Assembly: GCF_902729445.1 (NCBI RefSeq)
Contig: NZ_CACVCE010000001.1
Location: 259,313 to 323,312 of the forward strand
Origin: Magnetospirillum sp902729445
GTDB lineage: Bacteria; Pseudomonadota; Alphaproteobacteria; Rhodospirillales; Magnetospirillaceae
Direction: 5' to 3'
DNA length: 64,000 bases
Shown here: positions 49,603 to 58,111 of the stretch, one piece after another
Numbering within the stretch: position 1 is the first letter of the stretch
Layout of the letters: each line of letters opens with the position of its first letter
The notes under the pieces: model-generated
Told to the model about the DNA's origin: nothing
Database searches by the model: none
Seen by the model: the letters and a program-made list of their open reading frames with translations, nothing else
Translations under genes and position numbers: made by a program

Positions 49603-50352
49603 ATGGCTGGTCATTCCCAATTCAAGAACATCATGCACCGCAAGGGCGCGCAGGATGCCAAGCGCGCCAAGGTGTTCACCAAGCTGATCCGCGAACTGAC
49701 CGTTTCGGCCAAGTCCGGCCAGCCCGACCCCGCCGCCAATCCGCGTCTGCGCGCCGCCATCCAGGCCGCGCGCGCCGCCAACATGCCCAAGGACACCGTG
49801 GATCGCGCCATCAAGCGCGGCGCCGGCGGCGATGACGGCGCCAATTACGACGAAGTGCGCTATGAAGGCTATGGCCCCGGCTCGGTGGCGATTATCGTCG
49901 AGGCGCTGACCGACAACCGCAACCGCACCGCCTCGGAAGTGCGGACCGCCTTCAACAAGAATGGCGGCGCCCTGGGCGAAAGCAATTCGGTGTCGTTCAT
50001 GTTCGACCGTATCGGCTCGATCCGCTATCCGGCCTCGGCCGCCGGGGCCGACGCCATGTTCGAGGCGGCGCTGGAAGCCGGCGCCGACAACGTGGACTCC
50101 GACGAGGACGGCCACGAGATCACCTGTACCCCCGACGATCTGGCCGCCGTGCGCGATGCCCTGGAAGCCGTCTTCGGCACGCCCGAGCATGCCCGCCTGG
50201 ACTGGCGCCCGCAGACCAGCGTGCCGGTCGCCGACGAGGACACCGCCAAGACCCTGATGAAGTTGCTGGACGCCCTGGACGACAATGACGACGTCCAGCG
50301 TGTGTCGGCCAATTTCGACATTCCCGACGACATCATGGCCAAGCTGGGCTGA
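49603..50352 (+). CDS. yebC: YebC/TACO1-family protein
   Basis: A 249-residue protein with the standard family start MAGHSQFKNIMHRKGAQDAKR and the acidic, conserved RYEGYGPGSVAIIVEALTDN stretch. The family has been described as a transcription regulator and, more recently, as a factor that helps ribosomes through difficult sequences. It lies 12 bp before ruvC, an order found across proteobacteria. A frame open from 49402 runs through the end of fadH and is rejected. Confidence 0.95.
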   Translation: MAGHSQFKNIMHRKGAQDAKRAKVFTKLIRELTVSAKSGQPDPAANPRLRAAIQAARAANMPKDTVDRAIKRGAGGDDGANYDEVRYEGYGPGSVAIIVEALTDNRNRTASEVRTAFNKNGGALGESNSVSFMFDRIGSIRYPASAAGADAMFEAALEAGADNVDSDEDGHEITCTPDDLAAVRDALEAVFGTPEHARLDWRPQTSVPVADEDTAKTLMKLLDALDDNDDVQRVSANFDIPDDIMAKLG

Positions 50353-50364
50353 CGGGGGATCATC

Positions 50365-50853
50365 ATGCGCGTTCTCGGTCTCGATCCCGGCCTGCGCGTG
50401 ACCGGCTGGGGGGTGATCGAGATGGTCGGCCATCATCTGCGCTATGTCGCCGACGGCACGGTGCGCTCGACCGACAAATTGTCGCTGCCCGAGCGGCTGG
50501 CCCAGTTGCACCAGGGCGTCGCCGCCCTGATCGACCAATGGAAGCCGGATGAGGCGGCGGTGGAACAGACCTTCGTCAACGTCAACCCGGAAAGCACCCT
50601 GAAGCTGGGCCAGGCCCGCGGCGTGGTGCTGCTGGCTCCGGCCTTGGCCGGTCTGTTCGTCGGCGAATATACCCCGGCCGCGGTCAAGCAGGCGGTGGTC
50701 GGCACCGGCCGGGCCGCCAAGGATCAGGTGGCGATGATGGTGCGCGCCTTGTTGCCGGGCTGCCTGACCACCCAGTCCGATGCCGCCGACGCGTTGGGGG
50801 TGGCGATCTGTCATGCCCACCACCGCGCCACCCTCCGGAAGGTCATGCGATGA
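50365..50853 (+). CDS. ruvC: Holliday junction endonuclease RuvC
   Basis: A 162-residue resolvase that cuts four-way junctions symmetrically. The catalytic acidic residues are in place: D7 in LGLDPG, glutamate in AAVEQTFVN, and aspartates in QSDAADALGVA. It is followed, after a structured 94-bp spacer, by ruvA and ruvB. Confidence 0.97.
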   Translation: MRVLGLDPGLRVTGWGVIEMVGHHLRYVADGTVRSTDKLSLPERLAQLHQGVAALIDQWKPDEAAVEQTFVNVNPESTLKLGQARGVVLLAPALAGLFVGEYTPAAVKQAVVGTGRAAKDQVAMMVRALLPGCLTTQSDAADALGVAICHAHHRATLRKVMR

Positions 50854-50944
50854 CGGAGCGTAGCGACTGGGCCGTTGAGGCCCCGCGAGCCAATGCGAGC
50901 GTAAGCCAAGCCGCCGGAGGCGGCGCCCGGCGCCTGAGGGGCAC
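50854..50944. repeat. Structured GC-rich spacer between ruvC and ruvA (possible intergenic repeat)
   Basis: The 94-bp gap is dense in small palindromes: GCCGCC and GGCGGC around GGA (50910-50924), overlapping GGCGCC-C-GGCGCC (50922-50934), and an earlier pair around GGCC. This looks like a mobile REP-like or repeated element rather than random spacer. No second copy is seen in the window. Confidence 0.45.
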
Positions 50945-50947
50945 ATC

Positions 50948-51577
50948 ATGATCGCCAAGCTTAAAGGGCTGATCGATGCGGTCGGCGACGATTTCGCCAT
51001 CGTTGACGTGGGCGGCGTCGGCTATCTGGTGTTCTGTTCCGCCAAGACGCTGTCCAGGCTGGCGGTGGGCCAGGCGGCGGCCTTGCAGATCGAGACCCAT
51101 GTCCGCGAGGACCATATCCACCTCTACGGCTTTTCCGACGTGGGCGAGAAGGATTGGTTCAACCTGCTGATCACCGTCCAAGGGGTGGGCGCCAAGGTGG
51201 CGCTGGCGATCTTGTCGGTGGCAGGCCCGGAACAATTGCTGCAGACCATCGCCGCGCAGGACAAGACCAGCCTGACCCGGGCGTCGGGCGTCGGGCCGAA
51301 GCTGGCGGTGCGCATCCTGACCGAGTTGAAGGACAAGGCCGGCAAGATGGCCATGGGCACCTTCGTCCCGGCGGCGGTCGCCGGCGCCGCGCCGATGCCG
51401 GCGGATGGCGGCGGGGTGATGGAGGATGTCATCTCCGCCCTGGTCAATCTGGGCTATCGCCGCCTGGAAGCCTTCGAGGCGGTCGGGCAGACCATGCGCG
51501 AGCAGGGCGAGGGGGCTGATGCCGGCACGCTGATCCGGCTGTCCCTGAAGCGCCTGGCCAAGGACCTGACCCGATGA
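50948..51577 (+). CDS. ruvA: Holliday junction branch migration protein RuvA
   Basis: A 209-residue DNA-binding subunit that holds the junction for RuvB. Domain I starts MIAKLKGLIDAV, domain II has the helix-hairpin-helix GVGAKVALAILS and GVGPKLAVRILTELK, and the C-terminal domain III (VISALVNLGYRRLEAFEAV) contacts RuvB. It is 10 bp from ruvB. Confidence 0.97.
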   Translation: MIAKLKGLIDAVGDDFAIVDVGGVGYLVFCSAKTLSRLAVGQAAALQIETHVREDHIHLYGFSDVGEKDWFNLLITVQGVGAKVALAILSVAGPEQLLQTIAAQDKTSLTRASGVGPKLAVRILTELKDKAGKMAMGTFVPAAVAGAAPMPADGGGVMEDVISALVNLGYRRLEAFEAVGQTMREQGEGADAGTLIRLSLKRLAKDLTR

Positions 51578-51587
51578 GCCGCCCCCG

Positions 51588-52625
51588 ATGAGCCGCGAAG
51601 TCTCGCCCGAAAGCCGGCCCGGCGATATCGAGACCCATCTGCGCCCGCAGGTGCTGGACGATTTCATCGGCCAGAAGCAGGTGCGCGAGAATCTGAAGAT
51701 CTTCATCGAGGCGGCGCGGGCGCGCGGCGAGGCGCTGGACCACACCTTGTTCTACGGCCCGCCCGGCCTGGGCAAGACCACCCTGGCGCAGATCGTCTCG
51801 CGCGAGCTGGGGGTGGGCTTTCGCGCCACCTCGGGGCCGGTGATCCAGCGGGCCGGCGACCTGGCGGCGCTGTTGACCAATCTGGAACCCCGCGACGTTC
51901 TGTTCATCGACGAAATCCATCGCCTTAATCCTGCCATAGAGGAAGTGCTCTATCCGGCCATGGAGGATTTTCAGCTCGACCTGATCATCGGCGAGGGACC
52001 CGCCGCCCGTTCGGTCCGCATCGACCTCGCGCCCTTCACCCTGGTCGGCGCGACCACGCGCTCGGGTCTGTTGACCACGCCCTTGCGCGAACGCTTCGGC
52101 ATTCCCTGCCGGATGAATTTCTACACCCCCGAGGAGCTGGAGCTGATCGTGGCGCGCGGCGCCCGCGTGCTGGGCTTCGACCTGACCGCCGATGGGGCGG
52201 GCGAGGTGGCCAGGCGCTCGCGCGGCACGCCCCGCGTCGCCGGCCGGCTGCTGCGCCGGGTACGCGATTTCGCCGCCGTCGCCGGCAAGTCGCCGGTGGA
52301 CGCTGCCATCGCCGACGCCGCCCTGACCCGGCTGGAAGTGGATCGCATCGGCCTGGATTCCATGGACCGGCGCTATCTCGCCTGCATCGCCGAGCATTAT
52401 GGCGGCGGGCCGGTCGGCGTCGACACCTTGGCCGCCGCCCTGTCGGAAAGCCGCGACACCCTGGAAGAGGTGGTCGAGCCCTATCTGCTGCAGCAAGGCC
52501 TGATCCAGCGCACCCCCCGGGGCCGCATGCTGTCGGCCTCGGGCTTCAAGCATATCGGCCTCAACCCGCCGAAAGAGGTCTTGGTGCAGTTGGACCTTTT
52601 GGCCCGGATGGAGGACGAGGAATGA
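51588..52625 (+). CDS. ruvB: Holliday junction branch migration ATPase RuvB
   Basis: A 345-residue AAA+ motor. Walker A is GPPGLGKTTLA, Walker B FIDEIHRL, sensor-1 GATTRSG, and the arginine-rich SRGTPRVAGRLLRRVRDF region precedes the winged helix domain that binds DNA (ending PPKEVLVQLDLLARMED). A local duplication of GATGAGCCGC lies at the ruvA-ruvB boundary. The stop overlaps the ybgC start (ATGA). Confidence 0.98.
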   Translation: MSREVSPESRPGDIETHLRPQVLDDFIGQKQVRENLKIFIEAARARGEALDHTLFYGPPGLGKTTLAQIVSRELGVGFRATSGPVIQRAGDLAALLTNLEPRDVLFIDEIHRLNPAIEEVLYPAMEDFQLDLIIGEGPAARSVRIDLAPFTLVGATTRSGLLTTPLRERFGIPCRMNFYTPEELELIVARGARVLGFDLTADGAGEVARRSRGTPRVAGRLLRRVRDFAAVAGKSPVDAAIADAALTRLEVDRIGLDSMDRRYLACIAEHYGGGPVGVDTLAAALSESRDTLEEVVEPYLLQQGLIQRTPRGRMLSASGFKHIGLNPPKEVLVQLDLLARMEDEE

Positions 52626-53038
52626 TCTTCCGCCATCCGCTGAAAGTCTATTGGGAGGATACCGATGCCGGCGGCATCGTCTATCATTCCAACTATCTGA
52701 ACTTCGCCGAGCGGGCGCGGACCGAGATGGTCGAAGCCTTGGGCATCGACCAGCGCGCCCTGGCCGACAATGGCAAGGGCTTTGCCTTCGCGGTGCGCCG
52801 GGCCGAGATGGACTTCCTGAAACCGGCCAAACTGATGGACCGATTGGAAGTGGAATCGAAGGTCATCCTGGCCGGCGGCGCCTCGCTTTCGATGGTCCAG
52901 ACCATCAGACGACTTGACGACGGCGCCGATTTGGTGCGTCTGCACATCCAACTGGCCTTCATCAGCCTGGACGGGCGCGCGGCGCGCATTCCGGCGGACA
53001 TGCGGGCCACCCTGCGGGCTTTGGTAAGCGAAAGGTAA
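52622..53038 (+). CDS. ybgC: Acyl-CoA thioesterase of the Tol-Pal cluster
   Basis: A 138-residue hotdog-fold thioesterase. The catalytic motif is YWEDTDAGGIVYHSNYLNF with its aspartate. It overlaps ruvB by four bases and is followed 5 bp later by tolQ. In the family it hydrolyses acyl-CoA or acyl-ACP and is linked to phospholipid metabolism near the Tol complex. Confidence 0.95.
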   Translation: MIFRHPLKVYWEDTDAGGIVYHSNYLNFAERARTEMVEALGIDQRALADNGKGFAFAVRRAEMDFLKPAKLMDRLEVESKVILAGGASLSMVQTIRRLDDGADLVRLHIQLAFISLDGRAARIPADMRATLRALVSER

Positions 53039-53043
53039 TCATT

Positions 53044-53769
53044 ATGGATCCTGTTCAGTCGGTGCAGCTGGCGGGCTCGATCGCAGAGCATGATCTCTCG
53101 ATGTGGGCGCTGTTTCTGCGGGCGGATTTCATCGTCAAGACGGTGATGGTGGCGTTGCTGATCGCCTCGTTCTGGTGCTGGGCGATCATCTTCGACAAGC
53201 TGATGCGCCTGCGTTCGCTGTGGCAGCGCGCCGAGCAGTTCGAGGAAAGCTTCTGGTCGGGCGGCTCGCTGGAAGAGCTTTACGACCGCATCGGCTCGCG
53301 CCCGGTCGATCCGATGAGCGCCATCTTCGTCTCGGCCATGCGCGAATGGCGCCGTTCGGCGGCCAAGGGCCTGGCCGACCGCGAATCCAGCCGCGTCAGC
53401 CTGCCGCAGCGCATCGACCGGGTGATGCATGTCACCCTGGGCCGCGAGATGGATACCCTGGAGCGGAATCTGGGCGTGCTGGCCTCGGTCGGCTCGACGG
53501 CGCCGTTCATCGGTCTGTTCGGCACGGTGTGGGGCATCATGAACTCGTTCCAGTCCATCGCCGCGACCAAGAACACCAGCCTGGCGGTGGTGGCCCCGGG
53601 CATCGCCGAGGCGCTGTTCGCCACCGCACTGGGCCTGGTCGCGGCCATTCCGGCGGTGATCGCCTACAACAAGATCTCGAACGACCTCGACCGCTATTCC
53701 AAGCGGCTCGAGAATTTCTCGGGTGAATTCGGCGCCATCCTCTCGCGTCAGCTCGAGGAGAAGGCCTGA
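53044..53769 (+). CDS. tolQ: Tol-Pal proton channel subunit TolQ
   Basis: A 241-residue inner-membrane protein with three helices: about 27-50, and a pair at about 137-160 and 177-200 (VGSTAPFIGLFGTVWGIMNSF and AEALFATALGLVAAIPAVIAYN). With TolR it forms the proton-driven motor for TolA, related to ExbB and MotA. The stop overlaps the tolR start (TGATG). Confidence 0.97.
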   Translation: MDPVQSVQLAGSIAEHDLSMWALFLRADFIVKTVMVALLIASFWCWAIIFDKLMRLRSLWQRAEQFEESFWSGGSLEELYDRIGSRPVDPMSAIFVSAMREWRRSAAKGLADRESSRVSLPQRIDRVMHVTLGREMDTLERNLGVLASVGSTAPFIGLFGTVWGIMNSFQSIAATKNTSLAVVAPGIAEALFATALGLVAAIPAVIAYNKISNDLDRYSKRLENFSGEFGAILSRQLEEKA

Positions 53770-54230
53770 TGGGCGCCGCCATCGGAGGCAGGAAGGGCGG
53801 ACGCCAGCGCCATCGCCCGATGGCCGACATCAACGTCACCCCGATGGTCGACGTGATGCTGGTGCTGCTGGTCATCTTCATGGTGACCGCGCCGCTTCTG
53901 ACCGCCGGCGTCCAGGTCGACCTGCCGAAATCCGAGGCCGCCCCCATCAAGGGCGACGACCAGCCGCTTTCGGTGACCGTCGATGCCAATGGCGACGTGT
54001 GGATCCAGGAGACCAAGGTGACCATGGAGGAACTGGTGCCGAAGCTGCAGGCGATCACCGCCCAAAAGCCCGACACCCGCATCTTCATCCGGGGCGACAA
54101 GGGCATCCAGTACGGTCGGGTCATGGAAGTGATGGGCACCCTGGGTGGCGCCGGCTTTACCAAGGTGGCCCTGGTCACCGAGATGAAGCAGGCCGAGCCG
54201 GCCAAGGCCGGCAAGAAGGGAGGCAAGTAG
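53769..54230 (+). CDS. tolR: Tol-Pal motor subunit TolR
   Basis: A 153-residue ExbD-type protein. A basic N-terminus precedes one membrane helix in ADINVTPMVDVMLVLLVIFM, which contains the proton-conducting aspartate. The periplasmic domain (VQVDLPKSEAAP, then IRGDKGIQYGRVMEVMGTLG) is typical. It is followed 3 bp later by tolA. Confidence 0.97.
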   Translation: MGAAIGGRKGGRQRHRPMADINVTPMVDVMLVLLVIFMVTAPLLTAGVQVDLPKSEAAPIKGDDQPLSVTVDANGDVWIQETKVTMEELVPKLQAITAQKPDTRIFIRGDKGIQYGRVMEVMGTLGGAGFTKVALVTEMKQAEPAKAGKKGGK

Positions 54231-54233
54231 ACC

Positions 54234-55154
54234 TTGTCGGCAGTCCTGCGTCGCGACAGCCTGATCTATTCCGGCGTGCTGCATGTCACGGTGGCGCTGC
54301 TGGCCGTGTTCGGCCTGCCGCATTTCTTCCGCGAGCCGCCGCCGCAGGAAACCCCGATGGTCGTCGATCTGGTGCCGATCGGCCTGAAGACCAATCCGCC
54401 GCCCAAGCAGGCCGAGGAGCCGCAGCCCGAACCGGCCAAGCCCGAGCCGCCCAAGGAACAGCCCAAGCCCGAACCGCCCAAGCCCGAGCCGACGCCTGCG
54501 CCGGCCCCGCCGCCGCCGCCCAAGCCGGAACCCAAGCCCGAACCGGCGCCGCTGCCCAAGCCCGAGCCGAAGCCGGAACCCAAGCCGGAACCCAAGCCCG
54601 AGCCCAAGCCGCCGGAACAGAAGCTGTCCGAGATCAAGCCGCCGCCCAAGCCGCAGCCGCAAACCGATGTGGATTCGCTGCTGAAGACCCTGGACAAGCC
54701 CAAGCCCAAGGTCGATCCCTTGGACGAGCTGATGAAGTCCACCAAGAACGCCAAGCCCACGCCCAAGACCCAGGAAACCGGCAATCAGCCCAAGCCCCAG
54801 GGCGTCAAGGGCTCGGACCAGCATAACCCGCTGGAGCCGGTGTCGATGACCGAGATGGACCGTATCCGCGCCCATGTCGAGAAGTGCTGGGTGCCGCCGG
54901 CCGGAGCCAAGGAGGCCGACAAGCTGGTGGTGGCGATCCGGGTGTTCATCCAGCCGGACGGCTCGGTCACCGATGCCCAGATCGTCGATAAGCCGATCTT
55001 CGCCGACGGCTTCTGGCAGGCCGCCGCCGACAGCGCCCGGCGCGCCGTGCGCACCTGCAGCCCGCTGCCGATCCCCAGGGACAAGTACGACACCTTGAAG
55101 AACGGTGACCTTGTTCTGACCTTCGACGTCGCCAAGGCGATGGGGAGGCGGTGA
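54234..55154 (+). CDS. tolA: Tol-Pal periplasm-spanning protein TolA
   Basis: A 306-residue protein starting at TTG 54234. One membrane helix (SGVLHVTVALLAVFGLPHFF) is followed by a long Pro/Glu/Lys domain with repeats of the PKPEP type (about residues 55-150), which spans the periplasm. The C-terminal TonB/TolA-type domain has MDRIRAHVEKCWVPPAG and VRTCSPLPIP, with two cysteines likely to form a disulfide. It links TolQR to TolB and Pal. A shortened copy of the C-terminal domain follows immediately. Confidence 0.95.
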   Translation: MSAVLRRDSLIYSGVLHVTVALLAVFGLPHFFREPPPQETPMVVDLVPIGLKTNPPPKQAEEPQPEPAKPEPPKEQPKPEPPKPEPTPAPAPPPPPKPEPKPEPAPLPKPEPKPEPKPEPKPEPKPPEQKLSEIKPPPKPQPQTDVDSLLKTLDKPKPKVDPLDELMKSTKNAKPTPKTQETGNQPKPQGVKGSDQHNPLEPVSMTEMDRIRAHVEKCWVPPAGAKEADKLVVAIRVFIQPDGSVTDAQIVDKPIFADGFWQAAADSARRAVRTCSPLPIPRDKYDTLKNGDLVLTFDVAKAMGRR

Positions 55155-55654
55155 TGGGAACTCTGCGCGATTTCTTCCGTCATCGACCAGACGGGACGGG
55201 GCTTGCCTTGTTCCAAATTTCTTTGGCCGTTGCGGTGGCTGCAGGGGGCGTTTTCGGAACGATGTCATCAACCTTTGCTGGAGACGGCATCGATAATTTG
55301 CTGAAGCCGATGCGGAGTTCCCCGAACGGGATCGACCCGCAGAAGCAGGCATCGTTGCCGTTAGTGGACCGCATCCACGCTCATGTAGCCCGATGTTGGG
55401 TGCCGCCGACCGGGGACGGCGCACAGGCTGTTCGGCTCCGTGTGTATCTGAAGCCCGACGGCTCGGTCGTCGAGGCCAAGGATATGGACCCGGTGGTGCC
55501 ATCCAACCCAGGCCGTCAGGCTGCGGTCGATAGCGCCCGGCGCGCCGTTCGCCTGTGCAGCCCGCTGCCGATCCGACCCGACGAATACCATTCATTGACG
55601 AATGGAAACCTGATCCTGGCCTTCGACGTCGCCAAGGCGATGGGGAGGCGGTGA
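55154..55654 (+). CDS. TolA C-terminal-domain paralogue with its own signal/anchor
   Basis: A 166-residue protein with its own hydrophobic N-terminus (LALFQISLAVAVAAGGVFGT) and, from about residue 70, a TolA domain III (VDRIHAHVARCWVPPTGDG, then RLCSPLPIRPDEY) with both cysteines kept. It has no proline-lysine spacer, so it cannot span the periplasm as TolA does. It starts where tolA stops (TGATG), using GGGGAGGCGG in the tolA end as ribosome binding site. The last 37 nt (55620-55656) are identical to the tolA end exactly 500 bp before, so it arose by tandem duplication. Codon use is somewhat less GC-rich in its first half. It may be a modulator or competitor of TolA, or decaying. Confidence 0.75.
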   Translation: MGTLRDFFRHRPDGTGLALFQISLAVAVAAGGVFGTMSSTFAGDGIDNLLKPMRSSPNGIDPQKQASLPLVDRIHAHVARCWVPPTGDGAQAVRLRVYLKPDGSVVEAKDMDPVVPSNPGRQAAVDSARRAVRLCSPLPIRPDEYHSLTNGNLILAFDVAKAMGRR

Positions 55655-55791
55655 TGCGCGGCACAGCCTTTCCGAACTCCGTCAAGCCCTCTGCTGTCCG
55701 GTTTAAATTTTGGCGTCCCGCCGCAAACGCTTGTGGCGCGAGCCTTTCAGAGCCTCGAGCCCGGAATGGACGCGAGTCGTCGCCCCACACT

Positions 55792-55904
55792 CCGTCATGC
55801 CCGTGCTTGACACGGGCATCCATGTGGCGCCGCGCAAAAATCGAATGGAAACAGCGCGTTATGCGGATGCGCGTGGATGGCCGGGTCAAGCCCGGCCATG
55901 ACGG
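55792..55904. repeat. Alphaproteobacterial intergenic inverted-repeat element between tolA-like gene and tolB
   Basis: The 31-nt arms 55792-55822 and 55874-55904 are nearly complementary; both read CCGTCATG, then an inner GGGC/GCCC hairpin around CTTGA, then CATCCA. This structure with TCATG...CTTGA...GGCATCCA is a common intergenic repeat in alphaproteobacteria (MITE/REP-like). It makes the 313-bp gap 55655-55967, where I see no supported gene; the frame starting at 55654 is only a translation of the repeat. Confidence 0.75.
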
Positions 55905-55967
55905 CGATTTTGATGGTGCCCGAAGCGGGCTCCACGACTTTCTCGCTCCCTGCAACGATATGGGAAC

Positions 55968-57311
55968 ATGACCATGCTGAGCCGACTTCGCCCTGCCGCC
56001 CTGCTGGCGGCCTTCGCCTTCCTGGCCCTGGTGGCCATCCAGCCCGCCGCCGCGGAAGTGCGCATCGACATCACCCGCGGCCATATGCGGCCGCTGCCGA
56101 TCGCCATTCCCGACATGTTCGGCGGTCAGCCGCAGGAAAGCCAACTGGGCAAGGACATCGCCCGGGTGGTGGCCGCCGACCTGGAGCGCTCGGGCCTGTT
56201 CAAGCCCATCGACCAACGCGCCTTCATCCAGAATGTGGCGTCGCTGCAGGCCGGTCCGCGCTTTGCCGATTGGAAGCAGATCAACGCCGAAGCCCTGGTG
56301 AGCGGCAAGGTCGAGATCGGCTCCGACGGCCGCATGCGGGTCGAGTTCCGCCTGTGGGACGTGTTCTCGGAAGGCCAGATGGCCGGCCAGGCCTATACCG
56401 CCTCGCCGTCCGGTTGGCGCCGCATCGCCCATCTGGTCGCCGATTCCATCTACAAGCGGATCACCGGCGAGGACGGCTATTTCGATACCCAGATCGTCTA
56501 TATCTCGGAATCGGGGCCGAAGACCGACCGCAAGAAGCGTCTGGCCATCATGGACCAGGACGGCGAGAACCATCGCTACCTGACCGCCGGCGAGGATCTG
56601 GTGCTGACGCCTCGCTTCTCGCCGACCGCGCGCGAGATCACCTACATGTCCTATTTCAAGGGCATTCCGCGCGTCTATGTGCTGCAGATCGATACCGGCC
56701 GGCGCGAGCTGTTGGGCGATTTTCCCGGCATGACCTTCGCGCCGCGCTTCTCGCCCGACGGCAACAAGGTGATCCTGAGCCTGGCCCAGGACGGCAATAC
56801 CGAACTCTATGAAATGAACCTGATGACCCGCCAGAAGCGGCGGCTGACCAATCATCCGGCCATCGACACCTCGCCCAGCTTCTCGCCAGACGGCACGCGC
56901 ATCGTGTTCAATTCCGACCGCGGCGGCGCCCAGCAGATCTACACCATGGATGCCGACGGCGGAAACGTGCAGCGCATCAGCTTCGGCGACGGCCGCTATG
57001 CAACCCCGGTATGGTCCCCGCGCGGAGACCTCATAGCCTTCACCAAGATGAAGGGCGGCGAGTTCTTCATCGGCGTCATGCATCCCGACGGCTCGGGCGA
57101 GCGCCTGCTGGCCCAGGGATTCCTGGTGGAAGGCCCGACCTGGGCCCCCAACGGCCGCGTGCTGGCCTTCTGGAAGGAAGGCCCCAGCGACGAGCGCGGA
57201 CGCGGAATTTCGTCCCGTCTCTACACCATTGACCTGACCGGATTCAACGAAAGGCAGGTTTTGACGCCACAAGATGGTTCGGATCCTGCTTGGTCCCCCT
57301 TGATTCCCTAG
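55968..57311 (+). CDS. tolB: Tol-Pal system periplasmic protein TolB
   Basis: A 447-residue periplasmic protein. A signal peptide (RPAALLAAFAFLALVAIQPAAA) is followed by an N-terminal domain with EVRIDITRGHMRPLPIAIPD and a six-bladed beta-propeller whose repeats contain SPDGxxI and SFSPDGTRIVFNSDRGG. It contacts Pal and TolA. Starts at 55968 or 55974 are equally possible. A 174-bp gap lies before pal, longer than in the rest of the operon. Confidence 0.97.
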   Translation: MTMLSRLRPAALLAAFAFLALVAIQPAAAEVRIDITRGHMRPLPIAIPDMFGGQPQESQLGKDIARVVAADLERSGLFKPIDQRAFIQNVASLQAGPRFADWKQINAEALVSGKVEIGSDGRMRVEFRLWDVFSEGQMAGQAYTASPSGWRRIAHLVADSIYKRITGEDGYFDTQIVYISESGPKTDRKKRLAIMDQDGENHRYLTAGEDLVLTPRFSPTAREITYMSYFKGIPRVYVLQIDTGRRELLGDFPGMTFAPRFSPDGNKVILSLAQDGNTELYEMNLMTRQKRRLTNHPAIDTSPSFSPDGTRIVFNSDRGGAQQIYTMDADGGNVQRISFGDGRYATPVWSPRGDLIAFTKMKGGEFFIGVMHPDGSGERLLAQGFLVEGPTWAPNGRVLAFWKEGPSDERGRGISSRLYTIDLTGFNERQVLTPQDGSDPAWSPLIP

Positions 57312-57485
57312 GTGAAGACCAGTATAGTCCGCGGCGATTAGGATTTGTTCCGAAGGTATCGGGTCCTGTTTCGATGCCTAAGGAAGGCTGTGTCGGCCCT
57401 TGAAAGGGTTGCTGCGGCGTCTCTAAGATAGGTCCAAATTGCCTTTCCCTTTTCTTCCAGCGTTCCATTGAGGGGGTCCTCAAAT

Positions 57486-57974
57486 ATGAAACTGCGTTTT
57501 ATGAGCATCTTCGCCGCCGCCGCCATGCTGGCCGCTTGCGAATCGGCCCCTGAGTCGGGCGCCACCCAGGCCAGCACCGCTTCGGCTCCGGCCGCCGCCA
57601 AGCCCAGCATCGTTCCGGGCTCGGAGCAGGACTTCATCGCCAATGTCGGCGATCGCGTCTTCTTCGACTACGACAAGTTCGCTCTGCGCGCCGACGCCAA
57701 GGCCGGTCTGGACAAGCAGGTCGCTTGGCTGAAGAAGTACCCGACCTACAAGATGACCATCGAAGGTCATGCCGACGAGCGCGGCACCCGTGAGTACAAC
57801 CTCGCCCTGGGCGAGCGTCGCGCCAACGCGGTGAAGGACTACATGGTCGGTGCCGGCATCGCCAAGGACCGCGTCAAGACCATTTCGTACGGCAAGGAGC
57901 GCCCGGTCGCTCTGGGTTCGAACGAAGCGGCCTGGTCGCAGAACCGTCGTGGCGTGACCGTCCTGGGCAAGTAA
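57486..57974 (+). CDS. pal: Peptidoglycan-associated lipoprotein Pal
   Basis: A 162-residue outer-membrane lipoprotein. The lipobox LAAC places lipid on C18. The OmpA-like peptidoglycan-binding domain has VFFDYDKFALRADAKAGLDKQ and the conserved GHADERGTREYNLALGERRANAV. It forms the outer-membrane end of Tol-Pal. ATG 57486 has AGGGGG upstream. Higher expression is suggested by its own spacer and the strong terminator behind it. Confidence 0.97.
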   Translation: MKLRFMSIFAAAAMLAACESAPESGATQASTASAPAAAKPSIVPGSEQDFIANVGDRVFFDYDKFALRADAKAGLDKQVAWLKKYPTYKMTIEGHADERGTREYNLALGERRANAVKDYMVGAGIAKDRVKTISYGKERPVALGSNEAAWSQNRRGVTVLGK

Positions 57975-58001
57975 GCCCAAGACAATCACGATCGTGATGC
58001 G

Positions 58002-58058
58002 GGCGCCCGCCCTTCCGTCGACCCCAGGGTCGGCGGAAGTGGCGGGCGCCTTGTTTTT
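58002..58058 (+). terminator. Strong intrinsic terminator after pal
   Basis: GGCGCCCGCC and CTTCCG (58002-58017) pair with CGGAAG and GGCGGGCGCC (58034-58050), with one bulged T, and TTGTTTTT follows. This is 27 bp past the pal stop and should end most pal transcripts before cpoB. Confidence 0.85.
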
Positions 58059-58111
58059 GCCGTGATCTCGGTCTAAACCGTTTCTGGTTCATTTCGTTTC
58101 GAGGTTCGCCC

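Noticed and set aside
55654..55971. Small open frame after the tolA-like gene with a copied ribosome binding site
   Set aside because: It lies in the repeat element, and its sequence matches the style of spurious proteins read from such repeats.
53748..57272. Long minus-strand frame across tolR-tolB
   Set aside because: It is antisense to six recognised genes and low in complexity; its middle is only a translation of the intergenic repeat.
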